The notes: generated by a model from the letters alone, not told the origin. Numbered from the stretch's first letter, positions 24,740 to 37,800 are shown. The stretch: 64,000 bases of DNA from Isoetes taiwanensis (GCA_021234155.1 JAJEKV010000025.1:1755995-1819994); one strand, 5' to 3'. Numbers and translations are program-made.

Positions 24740-26126
24740 CTTATGATATATTATATATTCGCCACACTGGCAACACCTAGAATCATTTCATGATAGTATG
24801 TCGTGCCTCGTTGTTGCCATGTTTTTTTGTTTCTATTCCTCCCAATGTACCTGTTGGTCAAATTACAAGGTGGTTGCACTAAGTCAACATCCTAGTAATG
24901 GCACTTGGAGATTTTTTTTTTTTTGTTATTACTGTAGCAATAGGGGCAACAAATCTTTCTACATCTATATTATTACTTCAACTTGTTTCTATTTATAGAC
25001 ATTGGATTAAGATATGCAAAGTTTATAGGTTACTAAGTTAATATTGATTTGTAGATTACATTTTTTTTTTTAAGTTTTCTAACCTCTGGCCATCTAAAAA
25101 ACCCTCGCAATCTTTACATCTATGTGTGAACATCAATTGACTCAAGGCCCGGGGATGCATTTATGCAAAAGGGAGCATGCCCCGTGCGTGCAGTGGGTGG
25201 CCAAAAAAACACCCCTATATACAGTTTTCCGAAACATACAAATTTATGCCAAGTAGTGGCAAAATCCAGATCCAAATCCAGCCCCCAAACAACCCCCAAA
25301 ACCCAATTCTTAAGTATATGTAAGGACTTGGGCAAAAAAAAAAAAATAAGGATAAAATAAAAATACAAACTCTCTCCACATGATGCAATTATTGTATAGC
25401 ACCCAAAGTGGACTCCTCTTGGCTCAAAGTCATGAGAAGCGAGTACATACCCCCACCCTTCCCATTTCCTTTTTCTTCCATGTTGCCCATCTATTCTTAA
25501 ATTTTGAATTCTTGATTTTCATGTTGTACTTTCACATGGCTGTGCATTCCAAAGGGGGTGCGCTCTGGGCCATCTTATTAGTCGCATACGACCCAAAGTA
25601 TATGTTGAGCCTCTAGACGCCTCTTGTTTTAATTATGGTCAATTATGATTGGAAGTGTGAGTTTGAAATATCAAATATAAACATACCTAAGGTTTCGAAA
25701 TATGAAATACGAAGACTTAAATCTCTACTTAAATAATTCAATATCCTAACAAGAACTGTGATTATTAAAATTAGCAGGCTAACCTCTACCAAAATAATTC
25801 AATATCCTAATAAGAATACTCTGATTATTACCTTGATATTGAAACTTAACGGGTAACATGTTTCTGTGGTTGTGTCTTTATCCATGGCAATTCATGGATC
25901 ATAGAGAACTACGAATATAGAATTTAAATTATGATCTAGCTAGTGCTAGATGCATGGCTCTTCCTTATATACTAAGACCATGATATTTAGTAATATCAGT
26001 ATGAGGTTTTCTATTCTATTCTATTCTTTGGGATATTATTCTTCTTGTTGAAAAGATTTCTTTTGAGCATAGTTGGTTCTAGAAAGATTTTTGATTTATG
26101 GTTGAAGGCCTAGGTATATAAATGGT
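24740..26126. other. AT-rich spacer without a recognised gene
   Basis: No coding region is recognised. A short (TTCTA)n run near 26,012-26,030 is the complement of the GAATA tail repeat and could be a relic LINE tail in plus orientation. Confidence 0.4.
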
Positions 26127-26135
26127 TTATTTGAA

Positions 26136-27079
26136 GGGAAAATTCTAAATATGCCCTCATATTTTTTTCATAATGATCAAAATGTTCTTGTATTTTCTAA
26201 ATTTGTCAGAATGCTCCTGCTTTTTATAGTTCAGGGTTTACCCTCAGTGATTACTTACGAGAAGCCACCTCTCTCCATAAGAAAGAACCCGTTGTCTTTG
26301 TGACCATGAATGTCCTAGAACAAAAGGAAACAAACAGATATGCTTGATTGAAGACGTGAGTGTAGAAATGTGGTCTGAAAGTGGGAACTTGAATCCGACA
26401 TAGCCAGCTTCCTCGAAGCTCTCAAGCCAAGTGTTCTCTTTACACACCGAACTTGTGTTGGATATTTTGACAAGTGATTTTCATGCCTATATGAACCAAA
26501 ATTTGCCAATTTTCACTCTCATTTGTGGGATGGCAGACTTTTGGGTTGCTGGCGTTCAAGCAATAGTAATCTGTAGATGCTGGATTTCGATTCCTTTCTA
26601 GTCTTCCCTAATGAATTTTGCTTTAAATTTGGTAGTTTTTGCTCTACATTCTTGCCTATCGTTTTGATTTTTTGGAGTTGTCTGTGTTTTTACTGCTATA
26701 AAAAGGTGATCTTTATGTTTTTGGAGAACTTCCTCCTCCTCCTCCTCCTCCTCATCATCATCATAAGATGCAGCAATCTTCCTCTACATTGTTTGAATCT
26801 CTGCTGCAATGGCCCAAGGATCGGCCTCGCTTTGGGCATCTTTGTATATATGCCTCCAAAAAGCAAGTAACAGTTGAGCACGTCATGGAACTTATTCCCA
26901 CCACTATGTGTGCTAAAACACGATTAAACATGTAAATCACCCGAGTTAGAATGCTTTTCCAGTGCTGTGCAGCGAATGTTCAAATGATTGCATATTTTGG
27001 GGCATTTTGACAAATACAAAAAATACAAAGGCATTTTCATCATTACAAGAAAATCCAAGGGCATTTGTGCAAATTTCCG
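26136..27079. mobile_element. Mutator-like element 2 (non-autonomous, 944 bp)
   Basis: Inverted repeats of about 80 bp, imperfect. Left GGGAAAATTCTAAATATGCC; inverted right CGGAAATTTGCACAAATGCC; both continue with CTTG(T/G)ATTTTCT-like sequence and AATGAT(C/G)AAAATG. A perfect 9-bp duplication TTATTTGAA flanks the element at 26,127-26,135 and 27,080-27,088. No transposase is seen. The interior (26,300-26,880) contains short unassignable open frames and a (CTC)n/(ATC)n run near 26,735; it may include captured host sequence. Confidence 0.88.
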
Positions 27080-27154
27080 TTATTTGAATGAAAATATGAC
27101 ACTGTGGTTGGGGAAATATGATTATGCATACAAGATATCATCTTAACATATTGG

Positions 27155-29690
27155 CACGATGACGGTTGAAGGGCACAGGTGATGGCACCTAGGGTTTCAG
27201 GCCCGTTCGTTTGCACATAACTTTTGATTCCCATGTTAGATCTGAGTGATTCTAGGCTCATTGGAAAGCGCGTTGCATACCATATCCGTTGATATGTGGC
27301 TTGTATGGTGATTAGACTGTTTTGGTAGTGAAAAGTCACCTGACAGCTCCGGCCCTTTATTGGCCGTGGTAGGGTTTGGCTACAATCTTCTTTTCGCTAT
27401 AACTCTTGTGTTTGGTGGCAGTTTTTTGGCCCGTTTGTGCTTCAGCAGTGCTTAAATTTATCAGAAGTTACTCTTTTGTGGGGGACTATTGAGCTCTGAA
27501 ATCTCGGCCTCTTTCAGTAGAGATGGCAAAAGCAAAGTCCTTCCAAGCACTCCTCTGGTAATCTTAATGGGGCACATGGCACTGATGGAAGGGAATATGC
27601 TGTAGATTCTCTAAAGATTAATGTTCAAGATGCACACAAACTGGCTCGTGAAGATGCCTCTTCTTCTCCTAAGAGTTTGATATCATCAGTAGCAGTTGGA
27701 TCTAAGGGGCAAGAGAGGCAGGCTTCTGTGCATCTCAGTCCACTGGCATTGCCTCATGCTTCTGTTTCTTCCAGTGGCATATGTGTACCTAGCTCAACTG
27801 AGGCAACAACTTCAGTTCTCTCCTTTGCTCAGCTTGTTGTTCCAGCTTTTGACCCTATGTCTCATAGTACTAGAGGCAGTGTTGGACAGGTGTCTCTAGA
27901 AAGCTCTTCTGGAAGGTTGGTACTTCCAAAGGCACTTCCAACACATGTTGGAAGTTCTTCAAAACAAATGAGATTAGTAGTTTCTGCTCAGAAGAATGTG
28001 ACACAAGCTACACCCCCAACACATGTTGGGAGTCCCTTACATGAAGAAGATCCTTCTGGATAAATAGAGCATCCAACGCATGTTGGAGGTTCCTCAAGGC
28101 AGGAAAAGTTTCTCCCTTTTTCCTCGAGCAAGTCTGAGATATCTTCTTCTTCAACCACGCCACATGTCTCGACCTCTACACGTTAGGTCTTCTGACACAG
28201 TGGCAAGGGCTACATGTGTTCATTTTTCTGAGTGGCTGTGCAAAGGTGTGTCATCTCCAGCCACCTCACTTCCTGTCTCAGAGGTTGTTGCCACGATGGT
28301 GAACAATAATAAGAAAGAAATTGCATCCTATCTTCAGCTATTACAGGCCAAACAAGACTCCATGGATATCTTGTTACCACTAGCTGAAAGTTTTTATAAG
28401 ATTCGAGAATGCAAGTTAACGTTTGAGCGCTTTGAAGCCCCTGTGGTGCAGATCAGTCATGAGGCTCATCTCGTCATGTGGAGAAACTAGTTGCATGCTC
28501 TGTTGCTTGTTACTTCACCGGCCCTTCTTAGATCTGAAGCACGTGGGATCTTGGTTACCTGGGCACCTATACAAAGTAAGGCTTCCTGTGTATCAATCTA
28601 TGAAGCTCGTGGCCAAAGATCAATGTTGTTTTTACCTGATGTTTGAGTCTCCTGAATCGGTGGCTCAACTCATAGAACGAAGTGTTTATCCTCTGTGGAA
28701 ACATTTCTCGTTGTACGAAGAGTATGTTCCTAACCCTTTTCCAAGTAAGCCAGATGCCTTACATGCCCCATTGTGGATTGCTATATGAAGACTTTCCTTC
28801 AGAGTTTCAGGATTCTGAGTTCATTTCTGCTTTTGACTTCACTTGCATACATGCTATAAGCAATGGCATTACGAAGATTTGTGTATCAAGGCCCATTCAT
28901 CGTGATCTGCCTCAAGCAATTGTTGTTCAGAGTGGAACCATGTTCTTTCCATTCAAGCTACGATTGTTAAATGGCTCAGAGCTGGCTCTCATGTTCCCCG
29001 AGGTCCCTCTCTTTGCTCAATATCATAAGTCTTACCAGCAGGCTCCTCCAGTTGCCTCTACTGCAAATCCTGCTCCTAACTCTGCTCCTTCTTCAATGGA
29101 TGTCTCTCATCCCTCTGTAACTTCCTCTACATCTATTCCAGCCACTGGTCCCATGCCTCTGCTGCGGGATCAATAGAGGCAAAGGCTGGATGAGATTCAG
29201 AGGTCGCAAGAGCAAGTTGAAGAGGCTTGTGGGCATTACATGGACATTGATCTTCGTGGTGCCCACCCTCCACCCAAATATCCACCTGAACCTTGTCCTA
29301 ACACCTCTGCATCTCAGCTCTCCTCAGCACTTGTTCTACATGATTTTGCTCCTCCTATTGCATATGGTCACTTTGTCCACTTCAGTGGTCTGATTTAGCT
29401 GAAGATAATACTGCCTTGTCGCAGGCCCAGGATAAATCTTCAAACTCTCCTAGATTCCAGTAGTTACATCTGATTTGACTCCATTACAAGTCCAATGCAG
29501 TTAGACTCTTAAGCGGAGCGGTATCTCCTTTTACTTATCTAGTATGGAGTAAGTACACTGTGTTGCAGGCTCGTATTCCAGCGGCACCCTCTTGTGCTTA
29601 CACAACTAGATGAGAAATATTCATTTTGTACATATTCTTGTTGATTAATAAACTTTTTGTTCGTCTTTCAAAAAAAGAAAAAAAAAAAAA
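27155..29690 (+). mobile_element. ORF1-only LINE-like retroposon N
   Basis: A 2.5-kb insertion ends in AAAAAAAGAAAAAAAAAAAA and is flanked by an exact 17-bp duplication TCATCTTAACATATTGG (27,138-27,154 and 29,691-29,707), the signature of L1-type target-primed reverse transcription. It has a 5' UTR of about 370 bp, one degraded gag-like frame and a 3' UTR with GATTAATAAACTTTTTGT before the poly(A). There is no endonuclease or reverse transcriptase. A second member, M, on the minus strand at 39,575-50,690 has the same organisation and 3' end, so the lack of ORF2 is a family property rather than truncation. Confidence 0.88.
27523..29460 (+). pseudogene. Gag-like ORF1 of retroposon N, broken
   Basis: The likely start is the ATG near 27,523. 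Pieces in several frames run collinear with the ORF of retroposon M. First is a Ser/Pro/Thr-rich N-terminus with repeated PTHVGSS motifs, then a helical segment (VNNNKKEIASYLQLLQAKQD). A region with LDLKHVGSW, FYLMFESPESVAQLIER and LHAPLWIAI follows, and then KICVSRPIHRDLPQAIVVQS and LLNGSELALMFPE. The order resembles DUF4283-type gag domains of plant LINEs, but no zinc knuckle is seen. Several stops (for example near 28,060 and 28,490) show it is not translated whole. Confidence 0.7.
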
Positions 29691-29707
29691 TCATCTTAAC
29701 ATATTGG

Positions 29708-31265
29708 AACAACATTCTCTGAATATTAAACCATCCCTTTAACTTCGTACAATATCATAATTGTGTCGATGAAATTCTCAGTGGTGCAATTTTGAAGTTC
29801 CACGTCATCTATATCATTAAGAAGGAATATTATTCTGGTCCTCCAATTCTGCAGCATCGATGATACATCCCCAAGAACTAATCGAAATCAAACAGGAACT
29901 GATCAAAATGGGATGCTCTCTAGTTGTGATATTGTAAGGGTAAGCTTTTTGATCAAGCATTCTCCTATTTGCCAGTGGAATGCTTGCAGTTCGCCAGTTG
30001 CAGTAGCCACTAGACAACAAACATGGAATACCTTCTCTACAAGCTTACCCTAATACATACATACACTTTCAATGCTTATTATGAGCATAAAAATCCAAGG
30101 CCCAATCTTAACATTACGTTCTACAGTATGCCACATATCCAAATCCTTTGCATTCCTATCTTTTCAATCACACTACACTATCATCTAGCATTTATGTTGT
30201 TCTTATATAATGAAATTATTTATGCAAATCTTACTCCCCGCCCGATCCAAAACCTCTATATCTTACCTTAGTTTCATGCTTTAAGCAACTCGTATGTTTT
30301 TCCCCGTCTCCCATTTTCTGCTTTTTCTATGGCCCTAGATATGAATAAATGAATATCTAACGGTAAAGCAATTGTATCTTTTGCCATTGCCCTTTTTATT
30401 AAACGAGATCTGGATGAGGAACACTTGAAGTCTGGTAGAAGCAGGAACCATGTACACAAACACGACATTCTAAAATTTGATGCAATGTTTTTCCTTATCA
30501 TCTCTCTGTCCAGTTGATCATTCTGGTCATGTCTTTTGTCATGCATTATTGTAGTGCGATAAGCTTTTATGAGGATATTAAAACTAAGACAGGTAGGTTG
30601 GACATATTTTTTGGGCCTCTTTCATTCCTTATTTTGAGAATGAGGCCACGTTTTATCGGTCGCTTTTTGTATTGAAAAACAAAAGTTGAAAATTTTTTGG
30701 CATGTTTGCACAAATACAAGTTGAGAGTTTGAAGCAATTCTAGAGTGTCCACGTCGCTGCCAGATAAGAAATTTGTGCATGTGAATGGGCTTAAAATTGT
30801 TGGATTTGATTGAGGGTCACGAAAAATTAATGGAAATTCCAGCATGTCTTGCGAAGTTATGCCGTTGAGAAAGCTACGGCGTCTGGAAGAGACAAAACGG
30901 GGTATTTTCTATGACAGAAGATTGGCTATGCCGGAAGCGCGGTAGATTGGCAAATGTGTCGAATACCTCCAATATCGACTTACGAGTCTAACACCGATTC
31001 ATGCCACAATGCTCAAGAATTTCCTCCCAGAAAGCACATCTCAAGGCATATTCTACCGCCCAGGTTTTTAGGTTCAGTAGTCGATTTTGCTCTTGTTTTG
31101 CAGCATATTTACTGATTAATCCAACCCTACTACTCTCTCTTTAAAAGGTCATCTTTGCTCTCTTCTAAAGGTCATCTGTACGTTTCTTCGCATTTTCAAA
31201 CAACATATCTTTTTATCAGCACAGTTTTATGTTTGTCCAAATGTCTTCATATTTACTCCGATCAG
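29708..31265. other. AT-rich spacer
   Basis: No gene is recognised. Part of 30,840-31,265 should be the 5' flank of the RPC9-like exons that follow. Confidence 0.4.
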
Positions 31266-32067
31266 ATGAGTAATCTTTATTTTTCTCGTCATAACTCAAT
31301 AACTTTTATTCTGAACAAATTAGGGCTATCAAACTTCGAAGTGATGGATTTATTCAAATCACGTGGAACAGACAAGGGTATCATTGCAGCAGTCAAATCT
31401 ATAACGCCATCAGAATGCAAGGTTACAATTGACTTGTTCCGGTTTTTTGAATGTTCATTATTAGTTAATTTTTAGAAAAATTCTAAACGAGTAGCCTCAA
31501 AGAAAATTAACCTGTCCCTCTACATTATGGTTCTGCTCCAGTATGGGCTTGAAGTTTCACCCCAAAATAAAGTAGTGAGGTCTTCAGTTGCTTCAGAACT
31601 ACATGCAAATAACAGTCCTTTTAAGATGCTATATATATCTTATATTCGGGGAAGTTATCCACCAGTTTTGGAATCATCATGCACTCCAAAACGCCATGTC
31701 CACCACTAATGGCGAAACACCTGTAGCACATTCTCTATGTCCAGGGTTCAGGTTGAACATCTTACATTTACTATCCATTATGTTACTCTCATCTTTCTGC
31801 TTCCACGATTTAGAATGTTTTGCTTATGTATAACGGAGAGATGAAATGTGTTCCTATTTATTCTACATGCATGAAGCCACAATTTTGCTAAATTCTAATG
31901 GTTGTCAGCACTAGGTGTATGAATATCTTGTGCAGACACTTGCTGGGACACAATCCCGTCAATCTCTGGAGAATCTCAACAACGATGTAGCTCTATTTTC
32001 GTTCACAAAAGCAGAGCGTGTTCGAGTAGCAAACTTGAGACCAGCAGCAAAGGTCGAAGTGCATGTG
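31266..32067 (+). CDS. RNA polymerase III subunit RPC9 (CRCP)-like, two exons, partial
   Basis: Exon 31,266-31,421 ends LSNFEVMDLFKSRGTDKG..TPSECK at a GT donor. After a 493-bp intron (acceptor AG at 31,913-31,914) exon 31,915-32,067 reads VYEYLVQTLAGTQSRQSLEN, continuing KAERVRVANLRPAAKVEVHV to a GT donor. This matches the TNFEVLDxLRSRG..VYDYLVxTxAxxQTRExIxEF..KAExLxIxNxRPxxxVE pattern of RPC9/Rpb4-like HRDC-fold proteins, which pair with RPC8 in the Pol III stalk. Both exons are in phase 0 and open. The first residues (MSNLYFSRHNSIT) do not resemble a normal RPC9 N-terminus, and the last exon was not found, so this could be a gene fragment or a gene with a distant 3' exon. Confidence 0.62.
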
Positions 32068-32561
32068 GTAATGAGATTGTTATTCCTTTTTATAGAATTG
32101 CTATATAAATTTGCAATGTGGAAGCTAATTTGAACACAGAGATGCAAATACTGTTGTTTTAAAAAAATGCATGCTGGAGTGAATCAGAATGCAACGAAGA
32201 AGAATTTGCGTATTGGATCATATTCTGATGACTATTGGTTATGGAGGTACCCAACAAATAAGGGCAATGCGTATGATAGGTTTCATGCGCATCAGAATGC
32301 AAACTCTATATAATGCTGGTTATGCAATATGTTAGATCTGAATTGAGAGCTAGCCAAGGAAATGCCAATAGCAAATGCCAAGGAGGAAGAAAAGCAGCTT
32401 TTGAAAAAGAAGGCCGAATCTACCATATGGAGAAAGGCTCGGTAGGCCATTGTTTATGTACCTCAACTTGATGTTGTGCATTGCAGTGGAAAGAGCATTA
32501 TTTATTTAGGTCAGGCTAATAGAATTTGTGGGGGTTCTAATGCCAGAATGAGGTGTCATGC
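32068..32561. other. Spacer before LINE copy 2
   Basis: It may include the intron or last exon of the RPC9-like gene. A Lys/Glu-rich stretch near 32,360-32,450 is open for a short distance but was not recognised. Confidence 0.35.
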
Positions 32562-32698
32562 GCCCAGCGCCCTCCTCACTCTCTCTCTAGCGCCCTCACT
32601 GCCCTTGCATAGAGCCCCCTTGCTTTGCCCCTTTATGGCTTTCTCTCTCTAGGGTTTACAATCTCTCTCTAGCCCCAAAACCCCCAAATCCCCAAAAA

Positions 32699-32985
32699 GT
32701 GCTCTAACCGCGATTTTGAGTCCCCAAATTGGATTATAAGCACCCTTTTCGCAGCCAGAGACCCCTCAAACTTTGGAACCCCCAAACCCCCAAAAGGTGC
32801 TCTGACCGCGATTTTGAGTCCCCAAATTGGATTCTAAGCACCCTTTTTCAAGCAGCCAGAGACCCCTCGAACTTTGGAACCCCCAAAACCCCCAAACCCC
32901 CAAAACGTGCTCTACCGCGATTTTGAGTCCCCAAATTGGATTCTAAGCACCCTTTTCGCAGCCAGAGACCCCTCAAACTTTGGAA
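32699..32985 (+). repeat. 5' UTR tandem monomers of LINE copy 2
   Basis: Three units start at 32,699, 32,797 and 32,907 (98 and 110 bp, last unit about 79 bp). Each has GTGCTCT..CCGCGATTTTGAG, TCCCCAAATTGGATTCTAAG and CAGCCAGAGACCCCTC. The last runs straight into the ORF1 start. The same unit occurs in copy 1. Confidence 0.88.
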
Positions 32986-32988
32986 GTC

Positions 32989-34850
32989 ATGGCCACAGAA
33001 GATGGGCCAGCCTGGGAAACCCAAGGCGAAGGGCCGCCACGCAAACGGTCCCAATCAGCCATCATGGACAGGGAGAGTCATCCTCCATGAAGAAGGAGGC
33101 TCTGCTAAGGCTAAGGCCCCCCTCACCCGACCCGGCCCTACGGGAGGGACCGATTGCACAGATCACACAGAACTTCGCGCCTACAGAGAATTGGAACCAC
33201 GCCAAAGCGGGCGTGGAGGCTAACAAAGGCCCGTGATTGAGGCTAACAAGGCCCGGGCCGCCGGGCATGGCGTTGGAGATAGAGTCCTCGCACCCCATGT
33301 GCTCGAAGGCAACCGGTGGTCGAAAGAACCACATCACAGTCCGAGACCCGACACAAAGACGAGAAGATGGCCTTGGCCCGCATACCGAACGACAACAAAG
33401 CCGCAGAGCTCCCCACATGTGGGCCCGCCCTAGACTCGTGGTTCATCACTCTGGACACCATGACACAGGAGAGGGAGCAGGCAATGCATGAGACGATGGT
33501 CACGGTGTCTCGGCCGGCCGAGGTTATAGAGTCCTCGGCACCCCATGTGCTCGAAGGCAACCGGTGGTCGAAGAACCACATCACAAAGTCCGAGACCCGC
33601 ACACAAAGACGAGAAGATGGCCTTGGCCCGCACACTTCAACGACAACAAAGCCGTGCAGAGCTCCTGACATGCGGGCTCGCCAGACTCTCGTGGTTCATC
33701 ACTCGACACCATGACACAGAGAGGGAGCAGTAATGCATGAGACGATGGTCACGGTGTCGGGGCCGAGGTTGAGGAAGCCACCATCATGGCACGGGAGCGC
33801 AGTCCGCTTCTTGCGCATGCCCGCATACGCCTTTGGGTTCTTCGTAGTAACGACGCGAGCAAAGAAGTCCTCCTCGCCTGCCTTGTGGGGGCTCGAGCAC
33901 GCCCTTGCTACTCAGAGCCTGGAGCTCCAGGGGTTGTGGGCAGCCATCCATAGACAGGGCCAGGGTCTCCCTACCGAGGTTCATAGTCGGGCTCGCAAAG
34001 AAGCAGGTGCGTGAGATGGCCAAGCAAAGAAGAAGGCCCCTCGCAAGGGCCGTGGCTCCCCGACTTCACAGGGGCGGACGCTGCTCTCACCGCTACCCCG
34101 CGCATCAGCCTCCCGCCGGCAGCCCGACCACGCGCGCCGCCTCAAGCCTCAAGCCACCCCACGCCATCCCAGCCACCACCACCCCAAAGACAAAGCCCCC
34201 CTCGCCCACCTTTTGACCCGCCCCTTGCCGAACTCCAAGAGCGCTAGACGGAGAGGCCACAATCCGTAGTCCGAGGCATGCCAGAAGAGGAGGGGGAGAA
34301 TCTCGCACCACAACATCCGAACACACATTCTCGATCGGATGACATTCCCCAGTTCACATTTCTCGAGCAGCCCGCCATGCTCAGCGCCCGGGTCGTGACC
34401 GCATTGTCATATTCGCGGTTGCTATGATGCGCAGTGCGTGATGCCATATTCGCGCCAGGGCAAGATGTTTGAAGGGGACATCCTTGTACACGGACCGGAC
34501 CTCACACCCGCTGGCCAGGGAGGCACGCCAGGGAGCTTGTCGGGGTCGAGGCATTCGCCACCAAGGGGGTGCCGCGGGGATTGGTTCGGGCAGGGATGCA
34601 CATTTTCCCGCCACCTCTATCGCTGCTGACCCCCCGCAGTAGCCCCAACCGCAGCTGAACGTGGCCCTGCTTCTGCTTCTCCTACCACGGCCCCCCCTTC
34701 TCCTGCTCCTACTCCTGCTCCTACTCCTGCTCCCTCACGACCCACGCCCTCTCAGCCACATGCTGCCTCTGCTCCATCTACTTCTCACTCAGCCTCTGCT
34801 TCCCGTCCTCCCCCGCCTTCTCAGTCAGCATACCACGACTCTTGACAAAT
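32989..34850 (+). pseudogene. LINE copy 2 ORF1, broken
   Basis: ATGGCCACAGAAGATGGGCC at 32,989 matches the ORF1 start of copy 1. Shifted frames then carry a basic stretch, a segment with HVLEGNRWSKN repeated through an internal duplication (33,270-33,330 and 33,530-33,580, both with CACCCCATGTGCTCGAAGGC-type sequence), and a Pro/Ala/Ser-rich stretch to about 34,830. It is inferred to be a nucleic-acid-binding ORF1 protein. The internal duplication of about 270 bp is absent from copy 1. Confidence 0.65.
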
Positions 34851-37800
34851 AGGAATTGTGCCTCCGGGTGGTCTCATGGAATTGTCGAGGCTTCCCTTGG
34901 CAGAAGGGGGACAGTCTCAACTCCATGGCAGCTGATATGGATCTCATCTTTCTCATGGAGACATGGGAGCATCTTTGAGCCTTGGCTACGATCTGGCCGG
35001 GTTACCAACATTTCTCGGTCTTCAATACACATGCAGACAGGAGGGTCATGGTGGGGTTGTTTGCTACTACCGGACAACCTTGGCACATTCGGTTACCCTC
35101 CAGAAGACATACAGACACAACCGGTACTTGTGGGTTCGTGTGCATAATACCAGTGGCAACTCTCTTTTTCTGGCCGCCTGTTATTTCCCTCACGCAGAGA
35201 GCACCTTCTATCGTAGCCACTCTGATGCGGATAGGATGGACCCTTATGTCGATCTATATGATGACATACAGCAGCACAAGCAGTTGGGTAGGATCGTCCT
35301 TCTTGGGGATTTCAATGCACGGACAGGAGTAGAGCAGCCCATGAGACTTGACCCCCTCGCTGACGATGTCCTGCAGCTACGTCCCGCAGAGGCAACCTGG
35401 CCACGAGGATCGGATGACAGCTAGGTCACTCGCTTTGGCAGACAGTTGCTCCTGCTATGTGGTATTTTTGACTTGATAATTTGCAATGGCACACATCTGA
35501 TGCCCGCTTCTTCATGAGTGCACATGCAGACAAGACAATCAGGGGGGAGGGTCTAGTGTGGTGGACTATGTGCTCGTAGTTGCGCAAGATATGCATCTCA
35601 TCAGTCGTTTTCGGGTGGGCACCGACAGTCGGGATGAGGAGGTCGACTCAGATCACCTCCCACTTTATTTGGACATGGTTTGGCAAGCCGCCAGAACCCC
35701 CACTATGCCAGCCCCTCGCCATCCTCAGTTGCGACTAGATTATGAGCGTGGCGAGGGACTACGCCAAGATGCTCATGGACGCCGCCCCAGCAATTACGTG
35801 GACCCCCACACTAGAGCAGTGATGCACTCCGGTTGACTTCGCTATTACGGGATGCGGACAGGCTTTTTGGCGGACCCCTTCCCCCTCCCGTCGCCGCTCG
35901 GGGGGGACAAGAACATTTCCACAGAATCGATGGTTTGATGCGGAGTGTAAAGAACACAAGCGCCAGCTCTGTCACATTCTGGATCCAGGTACCCGCTTGC
36001 AGGCCCGCACAGTACCGCGCCCATATGAAGGAGACAAAGGCGCGGTACCTTGCCGTGCATCGGGGGAGATGTTCGCCTACTGACACTCATCCTCGAACCT
36101 TTTGGCGCCAGTGCTTGAAGGCCAGCCCACCTCGAGGGACATCACACCGGACCGGTGGGAACAGTATTTGCATCAGCTCTATGACCCACCGGGGACGCGT
36201 ATGCCCATACCTCCCACAGGATGGCCCCCATTGGTTCTCGGAGGAGGATGTTGTGGAGGGCACCGCAACGGCCGGCTAATGGGGCCACGGTGACCTCGAT
36301 GGTATGCAGGCCGAAGTTACTCAAATGGGCGGGGCGGCCCCGGGTGCCGATCCTCACTACCCCCCTGTTCAACGAGCATTGCGGGGAAGGTTTCCCCGAC
36401 AATGGACCACAAGCAGGGTTGTCCCCATTCACAAGGCGGGCGACCCACACTGTCCGGCCAATTACCGGACGATCATGGTCGATTCAAGATTTGCCAAACC
36501 GTTGGTGGCATTCTCGGCGGCGCTTGACCCGGCGGGCGGCGGCAGCAGATGTCGCGAGCCCTCACGCCAGCGGGCTTTAGACCCCGCCACTCAACGATTG
36601 ACCATATCTTTACACTGCGGGCACTGATTGAAGACAGCCGGAACCATCGGCAGGACTTGTATTGCTGCTTTGTGGACTTCGCGAAGGCTTTTGATACGGT
36701 CCCCCGGGAAAAGCTATGGGCTAGACTGCGTCAACTGGGGCTGCCGCTGCCTGTGCAGAATGCAATATACTGCTGTATGAGAGTTGTTTTGGCGATGATC
36801 CGACGGGCCAAGCATTCACCAGTAGTATCGAGGTCCCAAGCAGGCTGCCCCCTCTCACCAACACTTTTGGCCTCTATATTAATCGCTTAGAGCCCCGGCT
36901 TCATCGAGCATGGGGGATGGCATACATCTTTTGCACCGTGTCATCCACCACTCATCTATGACGACGATGTTGACCTTCCGCCCACACCGCCAGAAGTTAT
37001 GCAATCTCATCCGATGCCCTAGACACATTCAATCCGCTGCATTATGCGCTGTGAATCGCCAAGACCGTGGTGGTTCTCATATCCTCTTCACGCCACCCCA
37101 CGCCTCCCCCGCACTCACATATCGGGACAGGCTGTGGAGGTCACGCCCACCTACAAGTACCTAGGGGTGGAGTTCCCCTACTCACTCTGGGAGGGAGGCG
37201 CCCATCCGCTATGGGTGACAAAGAGCCTTTGAAAGTGCTTTATGCCATGCGCAACAACAAATCACCGGGAGAGCTCTATGATTGGGGCCATCAGTCACAT
37301 CTGCTTTGAATCGGGTCGAGCCCCGGCCCCCCTCTCAGACGGGTCGAGGTTTGGGGCTCGGTCGTCCTTTTGGTGACCTGGAATGACTTGGAGCAAAGTG
37401 CGAAGGCATTTTGGCACGGGCACTTGGGTGAAACCTTCAGTCCCCCATCGACTTTGCTGCAGAAATCGGATTCTTGCCGCCAGCAGGCAGCCCTTGATAG
37501 ACACATCGCCTATTTTCGTAAAGTGGTTAATATGGGTGATGCTCGGCTCCCGCACCGGCCGACAACGTGGCAATGGGCCCAGCCGCTCGGGGCCCGCTGG
37601 AGGGGTAAGGGAGATCGGTGGTTCGCCCGATGGAACGTCGCGAGAGCACAGGTGTGCAGGTGGACACATAGGCGATCGTGATGGCCCAAGGGAGTACTGG
37701 GCGCTTGCTTCCTTGGCAAGCTCGGGACCCGGTGCTCTAGAGCAGGTCAAAACGCCCATTACAAGGAGCACATCAACCCGTGTTAGCCCGGGCCCGCAGC

